Assembly (NCBI RefSeq): GCF_014651695.1
Contig: NZ_BMXJ01000012.1
Span: 1-64,000 of the forward strand
Reading direction: 5' to 3'
From: Nocardiopsis terrae
GTDB taxonomy: Bacteria; Actinomycetota; Actinomycetes; Streptosporangiales; Streptosporangiaceae
DNA: 64,000 bases
Position 1 is the first letter of the stretch. Each line of letters starts with the position of its first letter. The notes below the pieces were generated by a model. The model did no database searches. It was given only the letters and a program-made list of their open reading frames with translations, and had not been told where the DNA came from. Both the position numbers and the translations under genes were made by a program. Shown one piece after another: positions 15,660 to 25,136 of this stretch.

Positions 15660-17618
15660 TCAGCGCTCGTCCGGCGGCAGGGGCTCGCTGCGCACCCGGC
15701 GGGAGGGCGGGCCGGAGGCGAAGTCCGACAGGGGCGGGCGCTTCGGTTTGAGGACCATCGGGCGCTTCTCCACCGGCTGCCTCGGCTCGGGCCGGGCCCG
15801 TGCGGTCGGCTCCGCCACCGGTTCGTGCTCCGGCTCCGGGAACGCCTCACGCCCCGCCGCCCGCTCCGGTTCCGGGACGGGTTCGGGTTCGAGGTCCTGG
15901 GCGGGCAGTTGTTCGGGTTCGGGCAGCGGCTCCGGCTCGGGGGCCGCAGCACCGGGCGGCACCGCGTCGAAGCGGAAGGCGGCGCGCACGTCGGGCCCGG
16001 TGTCGTGGTCCAGGGCCGGGGTTCCCTCCGCTGAGGTCTCGGACACCCTCTCGGCCGGGGAAGCGGGCTCGACGGGGCCGTCGTCCTCGGGCGGGGTCCA
16101 CACCGGTGGCACGTAGTCGGCCAGGGCTGAGGGAACGCCGTCGTCGGACGGGGGTTCCCACAGAGGTTCGGCCTCCGGTTCGTCCGGCGTGACCCGGTTC
16201 CCGGACCCCGGGTCGGCTCCCGGTGCAGGATCCGCCTCGGGTTCGTCCTCGGCGCTGGTTTCGGGCCAGGTCCGCCACGAGACAGCCTCCTCCGAAACAG
16301 TTTCCCCGGGATCTGTCGGCTCCGCCCCGGCGACGGGTGCGGGCGCCGGTTCGGGGACGCCGGGGGGTTCTGCGGCAGGAGGTGCGGGCACCGGCGCCTC
16401 GGCCTCGTCCGTGCTGGGGTCGGCGACCGGTGAATCGTGCTCGAAGCCCTCGTCGGCCAGGTGCTCGGGGACCACGGCGAACCGTTCGGTCCGCGGGTCC
16501 GGAGCGGAACCGGTCCCGATCCCGGGTTCGGGGGTGAAGGCCTCTTCCGGGGCGGGGGCCGCCGCGCCGGGTACCACCGGAGGCTCCTCGGCCGCGCGCT
16601 TGATCGGGTTGCCGCCGTCACGGGACCGGCGGGGGAGCGGGAGGGCGGGCACCGAGGGTTCGTCCGGGCCCTCCGGGTCCCCGGTCCGCTCGACGCGGTC
16701 CACGGACCCGGCCTCGGCGGAGGTCCGTTCACGCTCGGCCCGCTCTGCCTGCTCTGCCCGTTCGCGCTCCTCCGCGGCCTCGCGCTCCTCGCGCTCCCGC
16801 TCGGCCTGTTCGAGGTCCTCGCGTTCGCGGCGTTCCCCCTCCTCCTGCTCGGCGCGGTCCCGGCGCAGCGTGGAGGTACGGGCGGGCAGCGGCGGGGCCG
16901 TCTGTCCTTCGGCGCGCTCCTCGTTCTCCTCCGACTCCTCCGGCCGACCGGGGCCGGTCCGGTCGTCGTCATCGGAGCCCAACCGCAGCAGGCGGGACTT
17001 GAGCGTTTCCGGGTCGCGGTCGTCCCGGGCCGCCTCCTCCGGGTCCGGCCCCTCCGTTCGGGCGCCGGTGCGGTCGCGCAGCACGGTGGTGCGGTCGTCG
17101 GAGGGCTGCGGGCGGGGGCGCGCGGTGGTGTTGCGCCTGCGGATGTGCGCCCGTACGGCCATCCACAGCAGGAAGGCCACCAACAGCGCGGCCAGCGGAG
17201 CGACCGCCACCACGACCTCGACGATCCCCCGGTGGTCGGCCGCGATGCCGTCCACCAGGCCCCTGCTGTACAGCACCATCGGTACGGCCGCGGCGAGGAC
17301 GAGCAGGGGGATGAGGACGAGGTCCACCCAGAGGCGGTCGCCGGGTGGGGCCGACCGCAGTACGTAGCTCACCCAGAAGGCCATCAGGACCAGCAGGGTG
17401 AAGGTCACCGGGAAGACGTGCGCGAGGAGGGAGTCCCCGCCGTGCACGACCCGGGCGAACTGGTAGATGCCGTGGTAGGCGAGGACGAGAGCGCACAGGG
17501 CGATGACACTGACGAACACGGCGCCACCGACGAGAGCACCGGCTCCCGCGCCGCGACCCGCGGTCCGACCGTTACGCGTCCCTGTCTCGGGGGCTTTGTT
17601 GAAAGGGGCCATCGTCAT
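15660..17618 (-). CDS. Four-helix membrane protein with long Glu/Arg coiled coil and acidic Pro-rich tail
   Basis: This 652-aa protein has four hydrophobic helices within about residues 27-156 (AFWVSYVLRSAPPGDRLWVDLVL between them), a basic juxtamembrane stretch HIRRRN, and an extreme Glu/Arg-rich coiled-coil stretch at about 255-300. More than 300 residues rich in Pro, Glu and Ala follow, probably unstructured. The N-terminal part resembles DUF2637-type membrane modules, but I am not certain. It stands alone, convergent with ispF and divergent from cysS. The low-complexity tail is in-frame with good codon bias, so it is a real gene of unknown role. Confidence 0.65.
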   Translation of the reverse strand: MTMAPFNKAPETGTRNGRTAGRGAGAGALVGGAVFVSVIALCALVLAYHGIYQFARVVHGGDSLLAHVFPVTFTLLVLMAFWVSYVLRSAPPGDRLWVDLVLIPLLVLAAAVPMVLYSRGLVDGIAADHRGIVEVVVAVAPLAALLVAFLLWMAVRAHIRRRNTTARPRPQPSDDRTTVLRDRTGARTEGPDPEEAARDDRDPETLKSRLLRLGSDDDDRTGPGRPEESEENEERAEGQTAPPLPARTSTLRRDRAEQEEGERREREDLEQAEREREEREAAEERERAEQAERAERERTSAEAGSVDRVERTGDPEGPDEPSVPALPLPRRSRDGGNPIKRAAEEPPVVPGAAAPAPEEAFTPEPGIGTGSAPDPRTERFAVVPEHLADEGFEHDSPVADPSTDEAEAPVPAPPAAEPPGVPEPAPAPVAGAEPTDPGETVSEEAVSWRTWPETSAEDEPEADPAPGADPGSGNRVTPDEPEAEPLWEPPSDDGVPSALADYVPPVWTPPEDDGPVEPASPAERVSETSAEGTPALDHDTGPDVRAAFRFDAVPPGAAAPEPEPLPEPEQLPAQDLEPEPVPEPERAAGREAFPEPEHEPVAEPTARARPEPRQPVEKRPMVLKPKRPPLSDFASGPPSRRVRSEPLPPDER

Positions 17619-17936
17619 CGCAGCGTAGTCGAGGCGGTGCCGCTAACACGAGATTCCGGCCGATTCCGGCTGCTTCCCGACGCCGACAGATCAGGGCGTT
17701 ATGTAGTGACCTGTCGGAATTGACAGAGGGTGTCGGCTGGTCCCCCGCCGAAGCCGCCCCGTAATTCCGGGTCATCTCACTTGCGTGAGCACCCAATACG
17801 GCTCACCCCATATGAGTTCTCTGTACTGTCCTCAGAGCCCCCGGACACGGCGGGGGCGCGGCGGGGGATAACGGTGTTGACGGTGCCTGCTGGTTTGTGA
17901 TGTTCCGGTGAGGGGAAAGCGGATAGTCTTGACAAC
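17619..17936. other. Intergenic promoter region between divergent genes
   Basis: No gene is seen. Near cysS a TAGTCT hexamer (17924-17929) lies seven bases before the GTG start, consistent with a leaderless cysS transcript. Further left, TGTCGGAATTGACA (near 17711-17724) has inverted TGTC/GACA ends and may belong to the promoter of the membrane-protein gene. Confidence 0.35.
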
Positions 17937-19340
17937 GTGAGTCTGCGCTTCTATGACACCAGTGCCCGACAGGTCCGCGACTTCACCCCGCTGCGTGAGG
18001 GGTGCGCGTCCCTGTACCTGTGTGGTGCCACCGTGCAGGCACCACCCCACATCGGCCACATCAGGTCCGGGGTCAACTTCGACATCCTGCGCCGCTGGCT
18101 GACCCACCTCGGCTACGAGGTCACCTTCTGCCGCAACGTCACCGACATCGACGACAAGATCATCAGGGTCGCCGCCGACGAGGACGTCCCGTGGTGGCAG
18201 GTGAGCGAGCGCAACCAGCGCGCCTTCAGCTGGGCCTACGACGTCCTGGGCTGCCTGCCGCCCACCGTCGAGCCGCGCGCCACCGGCCACGTGCCGGAGA
18301 TGGTCGAACTGATGCGGCGACTGATCGACGCCGGACACGCCTACGCGGCCGACGACGGCTCCGGTGACGTCTACTTCGACGTGCGCTCGCACCCCGCCTA
18401 CGGCGAACTCTCCAACCAGCGCCTGGACCAGGTCGTGGAGTCCGCCGACTCCGACCCGGACCGGGACAAGCGCGACCCCCGGGACTTCGCCCTGTGGAAG
18501 GGAGCCAAACCGGGTGAGCCCAGCTGGGACACCCCCTGGGGCCGCGGCCGCCCCGGCTGGCACCTGGAGTGCTCCGCCATGGCCACCAAGTACCTGGGCC
18601 CGAGCTTCGACATCCACGGCGGCGGGCTCGACCTGGTCTTCCCGCACCACGAGAACGAGCAGGCGCAGTCGCGCGCCGCGGGCGACGGCTTCGCCCAGTA
18701 CTGGCTGCACAACGGCATGCTGAAGGTCGGCGGCGAGAAGATGGCCAAGTCGCTCGGCAACTCGATGCGGATCCCGGAGATGGTCCGGAAGGTCCGCCCG
18801 GTGGAACTGCGCTACTACCTCGGCCAGGCCCACTACCGCTCCACCATCGACTACTCCGAGGCCGCCCTCCAGGAGGCCGCGACCGCCTACCAGCGCATCG
18901 AGGGCTTCCTCACCCGGGCCGTCGAGGTGCTGGGCGCCGTCACCCCGGCCGCCGACGTCCCCGCCGAGTTCACCGAGGCGCTCAACGACGACCTCGGGGT
19001 CTCCCAGGGGCTCGCCGTGGTCCACGGCCACGTCCGGGAGGGCAACACCGCCCTGGGGGCCGGGGAGAAGGAGCGGACCCAGGAACTCGCGTCGGAACTG
19101 CGCACCATGCTCGGAGTGCTCGGCCTCGACCCGCTCAGCGAGCAGTGGGCCTCCGGCGGCGACCAGGGCCTCACCGAGGTCGTGGACGCCCTCGTGGCGG
19201 TCGCCCTCGAACAGCGCCAGGCCGCGCGCGGCCGCAAGGACTACGCCGCCGCCGACGCCATCCGCGACCAGCTCGCCGAGGCCGGGGTGGTGGTGGAGGA
19301 CACGCCGCAGGGTCCGCGCTGGGACCTGCGCCGCAGCTGA
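17937..19340 (+). CDS. cysS: Cysteinyl-tRNA synthetase
   Basis: This 467-aa class I synthetase has zinc ligand Cys29 in LYLCG, an HIGH motif at residues 38-41 (PPHIGHIRSG), a zinc-binding HLECSAM segment and DIHGGGLDLVFPHHENE. GEKMAKSLGNS is the KMSKS loop with Ala in the third position. It charges tRNA-Cys. The GTG start at 17937 is the first possible codon and has a TAGTCT -10 box just upstream, so translation may be leaderless. Length is standard. The MshC paralogue of mycothiol synthesis is excluded by full length and the C-terminal helical domain. Confidence 0.94.
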   Translation: MSLRFYDTSARQVRDFTPLREGCASLYLCGATVQAPPHIGHIRSGVNFDILRRWLTHLGYEVTFCRNVTDIDDKIIRVAADEDVPWWQVSERNQRAFSWAYDVLGCLPPTVEPRATGHVPEMVELMRRLIDAGHAYAADDGSGDVYFDVRSHPAYGELSNQRLDQVVESADSDPDRDKRDPRDFALWKGAKPGEPSWDTPWGRGRPGWHLECSAMATKYLGPSFDIHGGGLDLVFPHHENEQAQSRAAGDGFAQYWLHNGMLKVGGEKMAKSLGNSMRIPEMVRKVRPVELRYYLGQAHYRSTIDYSEAALQEAATAYQRIEGFLTRAVEVLGAVTPAADVPAEFTEALNDDLGVSQGLAVVHGHVREGNTALGAGEKERTQELASELRTMLGVLGLDPLSEQWASGGDQGLTEVVDALVAVALEQRQAARGRKDYAAADAIRDQLAEAGVVVEDTPQGPRWDLRRS

Positions 19341-19343
19341 GAG

Positions 19344-19378
19344 CCCGGGGACGGCCCCGGAGCGGGACCGTCCCCGGG
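19344..19378 (+). terminator. Terminator after cysS
   Basis: CCCGGGGACGG (19344-19354) pairs perfectly with CCGTCCCCGGG (19368-19378), starting three bases after the stop codon. Confidence 0.8.
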
Positions 19379-19542
19379 GGCCGTAGGCCCGCCCGGCCGG
19401 GCCCCGCCGCCGCGGACGACGCGTGTGGTAGCGCGTCGGCACTAGGCTGGGAGTTTGCCGCCGCCCATCGGCGTCGCGGCTACCCCATCGGCCGGAAGAG
19501 CGCTTCCGGCATGCTCGCAACACGTATCGGGAGGCGGCGACC

Positions 19543-20523
19543 ATGCCGGCGAAGAAGAGCAAGAAGGGCCCGACCAAGGGCAGCGGCGGTAAGAACCGTC
19601 GTTCCCTGGAGCCCAAGAGCGGCACCCTGCCCGCGGAACAGCGGCACTGGTACGACGGCAAGCAGCGGTCCAAGACCGCCAAGCAGCAGCGCGCCAGGAC
19701 CGGAGGTCCGGACGCGGCTTCGGACAGCCCCCGCAAGGAGCGCTCACCCAACCGCCCCGACAACTCCGACCTGCTGATCGGGCGCAACCCGGTCGTCGAG
19801 GCGCTGCGCGCGGGCATGCCCGCGATCCGCCTGTTCCTGGCCAACAGCCTCGACCCCGACGACCGCGTCAACGAGGCCGCCAAGCTGGCCGGCTCCCAGG
19901 GCGTCGACGTCGTCGAGGTGAACCGCACCGACCTGGACCGCCGCTGTGAGAGCAACGGCCTGCCCGGCGCCACCCACCAGGGCATCGTGCTCCAGGTCCG
20001 CCCCTACCAGTACTGGGCGGCCGAGGGCCTTCTCGACAAGGCGCTGGCCTCGGACACCCCGCCGCTGATCGTCGCCCTGGACGGGGTCACCGACCCGCAC
20101 AACCTGGGCGCCATCGCGCGTTCGGCCGCCGCCTTCGGCGCGCACGGCCTGCTCATCCCGGAGCGGCGCGCCGCCAGCGTGACCATGTCCTCGTGGAAGA
20201 CCTCCGCCGGAACCCTGGCCAAACTGCCCGTCGCCCAGGCCACCAACCTGACCCGCACCCTGGAGTCCTACAAGAAGGCCGGGCTGTTCGTCGCCGGGCT
20301 GGACGCCGACGGCGACACCCGGCTGCCCGACCTCGAACTGGCCACCGGTCCGCTGGTGGTGGTCGTGGGCTCCGAGGGCAAGGGGCTCTCCCGCCTGGTC
20401 CGTGAGTCCTGCGACGTGGTCGCGAGCATTCCGATCAGCGGCGCCGAGTCCCTGAACGCCTCCGTCGCCGCGGGGGTCTCCCTCTACGAGGTCGCCCGCC
20501 GCCGCGGGGCCCGGGTCGAGTAG
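19543..20523 (+). CDS. rlmB: 23S rRNA (guanosine-2'-O-)-methyltransferase, TrmH/RlmB family
   Basis: This 326-aa protein has a Lys/Arg-rich N-terminal extension (about residues 1-70). An L30-like substrate-binding domain starts LLIGRNPVVEALRAGMP, and the SPOUT methyltransferase domain has motif 1 LDGVTDPHNLGAIARSA, motif 2 VVVGSEGKGLSRLVRESCD and motif 3 IPISGAESLNASVAAGVSLYE. These match 2'-O-methyltransferases of the RlmB type acting on 23S rRNA G2251; the exact target is inferred. cysS lies upstream, the usual neighbour in actinobacteria. GGGAGGCGGCGACC precedes the ATG. Confidence 0.92.
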   Translation: MPAKKSKKGPTKGSGGKNRRSLEPKSGTLPAEQRHWYDGKQRSKTAKQQRARTGGPDAASDSPRKERSPNRPDNSDLLIGRNPVVEALRAGMPAIRLFLANSLDPDDRVNEAAKLAGSQGVDVVEVNRTDLDRRCESNGLPGATHQGIVLQVRPYQYWAAEGLLDKALASDTPPLIVALDGVTDPHNLGAIARSAAAFGAHGLLIPERRAASVTMSSWKTSAGTLAKLPVAQATNLTRTLESYKKAGLFVAGLDADGDTRLPDLELATGPLVVVVGSEGKGLSRLVRESCDVVASIPISGAESLNASVAAGVSLYEVARRRGARVE

Positions 20524-20535
20524 CCCTCCCCGGGA

Positions 20536-20569
20536 CCCCGGCGGGACCGTTCCGGTCGGTCCTCCGGGG
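20536..20569 (+). terminator. Terminator after rlmB
   Basis: CCCCGG (20536-20541) plus GGGACCG pairs with CGGTCC and CCGGGG (ending 20569), giving a 12-bp stem with small bulges 13 bp after the stop. Confidence 0.65.
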
Positions 20570-20634
20570 CGACCGGAGCTGACGCGGTACCGAGGGCGTT
20601 TGTGAGGCCGGTGCCGGTCTGGCAGGTTCGGGTT

Positions 20635-23600
20635 ATGCGCGTAGAGATGCTGGGGTCCTTCGGGGTTCGGGACGGTCACGGGCGGCCGATGACCGTGCCC
20701 GGGGGGCGTGTGGTGTCCCTGCTGGCCCGACTGGCGCTGTCCCCGGGACAGGTGGTGCCCACCGGGGCGCTGCTGGAGGACCTGTGGGACGGGGCCCCGC
20801 CGGACGGCGGTCGCAGCACCGTCCAGCGGCTGGCCTCCAGGGCCCGGTCCCACCTGCGTGACCGGGGCGTCACCGACCTCGGACCGGTGGCGGTGCCGGG
20901 CGGGTACGTGCTCGACGTCCCGTCCGAAGAGGTCGACTCGCACGTCTTCGAACAGTTGGCCGTCCGGGGCGGGGCCCTGCTGCGCGGCCACGACCCCCAC
21001 GGGGCGGCCGAGACACTGCGCCGTGCCCTGGATCTGTGGCGCGACGAACCCCTGGTGGACGTGCGCGGGCGCTTCGCCGAGACCGAGCGCCAACGGCTGG
21101 CCGAACTGCGCCTGAGCGCCACCGAGGACCTGATCGAGAGCGGGATCCGCGCCGGAGACAAGGGTGATCCGGTGCCGGAGCTGCGGGCCGTGTGCGACGC
21201 CCACCCGCTACGGGAACGCTGTCACGGCCTGCTGGTGCTGGCCCTGCAGCGGAGCGGTCGCGACGGCGAGGCCCTGGCCGCCTACGAGCGCCTGCGCACC
21301 ACGCTTGCCGAGGAACTGGGGACGGAGCCCGCGCCATGGCTCCGTGAACTCCACACGAACATCCTGCGCGCGGTGGCGCCGCCCCGGCACGGCTGGTCCA
21401 ACCCCTACCTCACCCGGTTCTTCGGGCGTGAGCGGGAGCTCGAATCGATCGGTTCCCTGCTCGGGCGCACCCGGCTGGTGACCCTCCTCGGCCCCGGCGG
21501 CGTGGGCAAGACCCGTACCGCGGCCGAGTTCGCCTCCCGCGACGAGGGCGGCGACCGCCCGGTCCACTTCGTGGAGCTGGCGGTGGTCCGCGACAGGAAC
21601 GGCGTCGTCGACGCGCTGGCCGACGCCGTCGGTGTCGGCGGCGGTTCGCTCGCGGTCGGCCAGGACCCGGGACCCAGCCGCCTGTCCCAGGTGCTCTCCG
21701 CGTTCTCCGGCAGCCGGGCCCTGTTGGTCCTGGACAACTGCGAGCACCTGGTGGACGACGTCGCCGCGGTGCTCGTGGGCCTGCTCGCGCACTGCCCGCA
21801 GCTGCGGGTGCTCGCCACCAGTCGCGAACCCCTCGCGGTCAACGGGGAGGCGCTGATCTCCCTGGACCCGCTCGGGCTCCCCGAAGGGGACCCCCGGCAG
21901 TCCACCGCCGTGGCCATGTTCGTCGAACTGGCCTCCCTGACCAGCCCGGGCCTGGTGTTCGACGACGAGGCGACGGGGACGGTGGCGCAGATCTGCCGAC
22001 GCATCGACGGGCTGCCGCTGGCCATCGAACTGGCCGCGGCGCGGACCCGGGCGATGTCCCTCCGGGAGATCTCCCGTCACCTGGAGGAGCGCTTCACGCT
22101 GCTGTCCACCACCCGCAGGCCGGTCGCGAACCGGCACCGCACCCTGCGCGCCGTCCTGGAGTGGAGCTGGAACCTGCTGACCGACGAGGAGCGCACCGTC
22201 GCGTGCCGGATGTCGGTGCTCCCCGGCGGTGTGACGGAGTCCGCGGCCGCTGCGGTCTGCGCGGGCAGCGGCGTCACCCCGGAGGACGTGCCGTTCCTGC
22301 TGGCGGGCCTGAGCGACAGGTCGCTGCTGCGCACCGCCGGATCCCCGCAGGGCCGGACCCGCTACCGCTTCCTCGAAACGACCCAGGCGTACGCGCGCGA
22401 ACGGCTGCTGGAGTCCGGTGAGTCGGAGAACGCGTGGGCCGGTGCCGTCGCCCACCACACGGAGCTGGTCGAGGACGCCGCCGGGGAACTGCTCGGGCGC
22501 GGACAGGCCGAGGCGCTGCGCTCCCTGGACGAGGAGTACGACAACGTCATGGCGGTGCTCCGGTACGTGTCGGAACGGGGGGACACGGCGGTGGCCGCCC
22601 GCCTGACCCGTGCCCTGAGCTGGTACTGGGTGCTCCGCGGCAGGTACGAGGACGCCTCCCGGTGGGCGGGGGAGGTCGCCAGCCGGGAGGAGGAGCTCCC
22701 CGGGGACACCCGGGACGTGCTCCGGGCGCTGCGGGCCATGCTCCCGGTCCAGGAGGACGCGGGCCGGGACGACACGGCACAGACCGACGCCGTGCGGCTC
22801 GCGACCGACGCCGAGGCGCTCTCCGCCTACCCGCCGTTGGCCGTGATCGGTCTCAGGTGCGCGCTGGCCGCCGGGGACTGGGAGCTGGTCGGCTCGGTCA
22901 TCGACGCCACCCGGGAACACCCCCACCCCTGGGTGCGCGCGGCCGGGCTCTCCTACCGGGCGCTGTGGGCGGAGGCCCGGGGGGACTCGGAGAGGGCCGA
23001 GGCCGCCACGGAGGAGGCCGCCGGGGCCTTCCGCGCGGTGGGGGACCGGTGGATGACCGCCCAACTCCTCAGGGCCCTGGCCGAGTACCAGTCGCTCCGG
23101 GGCGAGGGGGACCACGCGGTCCGCGGGCTGCGGGAAGCCCTGGAACTGACCGGCTCGGTGGGGGAGAGCGCGAGCCTGGCCGTGACCGTACTGATCAGCC
23201 TCGGCACGGAACAGATGCGCGCCGGCCTCCTCGATGACGCCGACACCACCTTCGCCCGGGTGCTCAGCGCCGAGCCGGCCCCCATCGTCGAACACCGGAT
23301 CCAGTGCCTGGCGCGGATGAGCGACCTGGCCCTCGCCCGGGAGCTGACGGATCAGGCGCGGAGACTGACCTCCGAGGCGCGCGCCCTGCTGGACGACGCC
23401 CGCCAGGACACCGCCTACCTGCGGGCCGAGGTGCTGCAGCGCGAGGCCGCGGTCGCTCTGGCCGAGGACGACCCGGAACGGGCCCGGGCGGCGGCCTCGG
23501 CCGCGCTGGAACTGGCGGTGGAGCTGGGGATGAACTCCTACTCGGCCTCCGTTCTCGAACTCGTGGCCGGACTGGAGTCGGCCGGGGGCGACGCGCGCGC

Positions 23601-23763
23601 CGCGGCCCGTGCGCTGGGGGCGGCCGCGTACACCCGCGGGCGCAGGGACCAGGGGAGCCCCCGGGTCCGGGGTCTGCTGTCGCACCTGGAGAAGGAGCTG
23701 GGACGCGAGGAACTCGGGGCGCTCATGGCGGAGGCGGAGCAGGGGCCGCACGGTTTCCGGTGA
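20635..23763 (+). CDS. AfsR-like large transcriptional regulator (winged helix, BTAD, NB-ARC, TPR)
   Basis: This 1042-aa protein has an OmpR-type winged helix at about residues 1-95, a BTAD domain at about 95-245 (VDSHVFEQL to EPAPWLRELH) and an NTPase domain with P-loop GPGGVGKT (286-293). The NTPase domain also has LLVLDNCEHLVDD (Walker B) and DGLPLAIELAAARTRAMS (GLPL). A helical TPR-like C-terminal half completes it. This is the large SARP architecture; such proteins are ATP-dependent activators of antibiotic or export genes. The start is ATG 20635; a GTG 33 bp upstream is less likely. The DrrAB-type exporter downstream has SARP-style repeats in its promoter and is the probable target. Confidence 0.85.
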   Translation: MRVEMLGSFGVRDGHGRPMTVPGGRVVSLLARLALSPGQVVPTGALLEDLWDGAPPDGGRSTVQRLASRARSHLRDRGVTDLGPVAVPGGYVLDVPSEEVDSHVFEQLAVRGGALLRGHDPHGAAETLRRALDLWRDEPLVDVRGRFAETERQRLAELRLSATEDLIESGIRAGDKGDPVPELRAVCDAHPLRERCHGLLVLALQRSGRDGEALAAYERLRTTLAEELGTEPAPWLRELHTNILRAVAPPRHGWSNPYLTRFFGRERELESIGSLLGRTRLVTLLGPGGVGKTRTAAEFASRDEGGDRPVHFVELAVVRDRNGVVDALADAVGVGGGSLAVGQDPGPSRLSQVLSAFSGSRALLVLDNCEHLVDDVAAVLVGLLAHCPQLRVLATSREPLAVNGEALISLDPLGLPEGDPRQSTAVAMFVELASLTSPGLVFDDEATGTVAQICRRIDGLPLAIELAAARTRAMSLREISRHLEERFTLLSTTRRPVANRHRTLRAVLEWSWNLLTDEERTVACRMSVLPGGVTESAAAAVCAGSGVTPEDVPFLLAGLSDRSLLRTAGSPQGRTRYRFLETTQAYARERLLESGESENAWAGAVAHHTELVEDAAGELLGRGQAEALRSLDEEYDNVMAVLRYVSERGDTAVAARLTRALSWYWVLRGRYEDASRWAGEVASREEELPGDTRDVLRALRAMLPVQEDAGRDDTAQTDAVRLATDAEALSAYPPLAVIGLRCALAAGDWELVGSVIDATREHPHPWVRAAGLSYRALWAEARGDSERAEAATEEAAGAFRAVGDRWMTAQLLRALAEYQSLRGEGDHAVRGLREALELTGSVGESASLAVTVLISLGTEQMRAGLLDDADTTFARVLSAEPAPIVEHRIQCLARMSDLALARELTDQARRLTSEARALLDDARQDTAYLRAEVLQREAAVALAEDDPERARAAASAALELAVELGMNSYSASVLELVAGLESAGGDARAAARALGAAAYTRGRRDQGSPRVRGLLSHLEKELGREELGALMAEAEQGPHGFR

Positions 23764-23800
23764 CCGTGCGGGCTACTTCCTGAGGTAGGCCGGGCACCGC

Positions 23801-23989
23801 CCGGACACTCCGGTGGCCGTGGCCCGGGTCCCCCTCTCCGTGTTCAGCGTCGCCTTCCTCGGCAACACCGGCCCCGCCGGGGCTGGACGGTCCGTACGCG
23901 GTGGTGGCGGGAGCGACCGCGCTCGTCGGAGCTGTGGCGGTCCTCGTCCCCACCGGTCACACTGCGCGCCCACCCCGCCCAAGCGGTGG
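23801..23989 (+). pseudogene. Decayed C-terminal fragment of an MFS transporter
   Basis: One frame reads VAVARVPLSVFSVAFLGNTG (from about 23810). After a one-base shift near 23880 another continues GLDGPYAVVAGATALVGAVAV to LVPTGH. Joined, these resemble the last membrane helices of major facilitator drug exporters (RV.S.Y...F.G.TP.G ... Y.VVAG). There is no ribosome site or upstream part. It lies in the gap between the AfsR-like regulator and the ABC exporter, so an earlier transporter may have been replaced. The similarity is judged by eye only. Confidence 0.35.
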
Positions 23990-24062
23990 GTGTCCGCGAC
24001 TGACGGCGCGTCTTCGCAGTTCACAGTGTTTCCCGTCGGTACGCGGACACCGCGGCGGTCAC

Positions 24063-24114
24063 TGTCCGGACCAACCGGTCACGGGTGTCCGCGAACTGAC
24101 CGGGCACTGACCGC
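24063..24114 (+). promoter_or_regulatory. SARP-type direct repeats upstream of ABC exporter
   Basis: Heptamers TGTCCGC (24086-24092), TGACCGG (24097-24103) and TGACCGC (24108-24114) recur every 11 bp. TGTCCGG (24063-24069) lies a further 23 bp upstream. Heptameric direct repeats with 11- or 22-bp periodicity ahead of a promoter are the known binding pattern of SARP/BTAD regulators. The AfsR-like gene just upstream supplies a candidate regulator. Confidence 0.5.
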
Positions 24115-24155
24115 ACGCCCTGTGAGAGTTCCCCCGTACAGAAGGAGGAACACCC

Positions 24156-25136
24156 ATGAACACCTGTATCCGGGCAGAGGGCCTGGTGAAGCGGTACGGG
24201 GCGAACACGGCCCTGGACGGGGTCTCGCTCGGTATCCCCCGAGGAAGCATCCAGGGCGTGCTGGGACCGAACGGTGCGGGCAAGACGACCACGGTACGCA
24301 TCCTCGCGACGCTGCTGCGGCCGGACGAGGGGACCGTCCTCGTCGACGGCCACGACGCGTTGCGCGACCCCGTCTCCGTGCGCGGGATCATCGGGCTGAC
24401 CGGCCAGTACGCCTCCGTCGACGAGGAACTCACCGGGATGGAGAACCTCGAACTGGTCGGGCGCCTGCTGGACCTCTCCGGACGTCAGGCCCGGGTCCGC
24501 GCCCGCGAGCTCGTGGAGCGCTTCGAGCTGGGCGACGCCGGTGACCGCCCCGTCAAGACCTACTCCGGCGGTATGCGGCGCCGTATCGACCTCGCCGCGA
24601 GCCTGGTCGGCCGCCCCCGCGTGCTCTACCTGGACGAGCCGACCACCGGGCTGGACCCGCACAGCCGCAACCGCCTGTGGAGCATCGTCCACGGCCTCTC
24701 CGACGAGGGCACCACGATCCTGCTCACCACCCAGTACCTGGAGGAGGCGGACCAGCTCGCCGACCGGGTGACGGTCATCGACCAGGGGCGCGTGGTCGCG
24801 GAGGGCGCGCCCAAGGAACTCAAGCAGCGCGTGGGCTCCCAGACCCTGCACGTACGCCCGGTGGACCCCGCCGACGTGCGGCGCACCGAGGAGATCCTCA
24901 CGGAACTGCTGGGCGGGGTGCGCCCCGGCGTCGACAGCGAGCGCGGCCTCCTCAGCGCCCCCGTGCAGGACCCGGTCCTGCTGTCCGCACTGGTGCGGAG
25001 GCTGCACGACGCCGCGATCAGCACCGACGAGCTCGGCCTGGGCCTGCCCAGCCTCGACGACGTCTTCCTCACCCTCACCGGCCAGAAGGCCGGCAAGACA
25101 GAGCCGACCGCCGCAGAGAAGGGAAGCAGCACATGA
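24156..25136 (+). CDS. ABC transporter ATP-binding protein, DrrA type
   Basis: This 326-aa ATPase has Walker A GPNGAGKTTT, signature YSGGMRRRIDLAASLVG, Walker B VLYLDEPTTGLD and switch His replaced in the TTQYLEEADQLADR context typical of DrrA (daunorubicin-resistance) ATPases. The C-terminal DUF4162-like extension ends SLDDVFLTLTGQKA. It energises export of an unidentified hydrophobic compound with the permease encoded next. The ribosome site GAAGGAGGA is strong, the stop overlaps the permease start (ATGA), and SARP-type repeats lie in the promoter. Confidence 0.9.
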   Translation: MNTCIRAEGLVKRYGANTALDGVSLGIPRGSIQGVLGPNGAGKTTTVRILATLLRPDEGTVLVDGHDALRDPVSVRGIIGLTGQYASVDEELTGMENLELVGRLLDLSGRQARVRARELVERFELGDAGDRPVKTYSGGMRRRIDLAASLVGRPRVLYLDEPTTGLDPHSRNRLWSIVHGLSDEGTTILLTTQYLEEADQLADRVTVIDQGRVVAEGAPKELKQRVGSQTLHVRPVDPADVRRTEEILTELLGGVRPGVDSERGLLSAPVQDPVLLSALVRRLHDAAISTDELGLGLPSLDDVFLTLTGQKAGKTEPTAAEKGSST

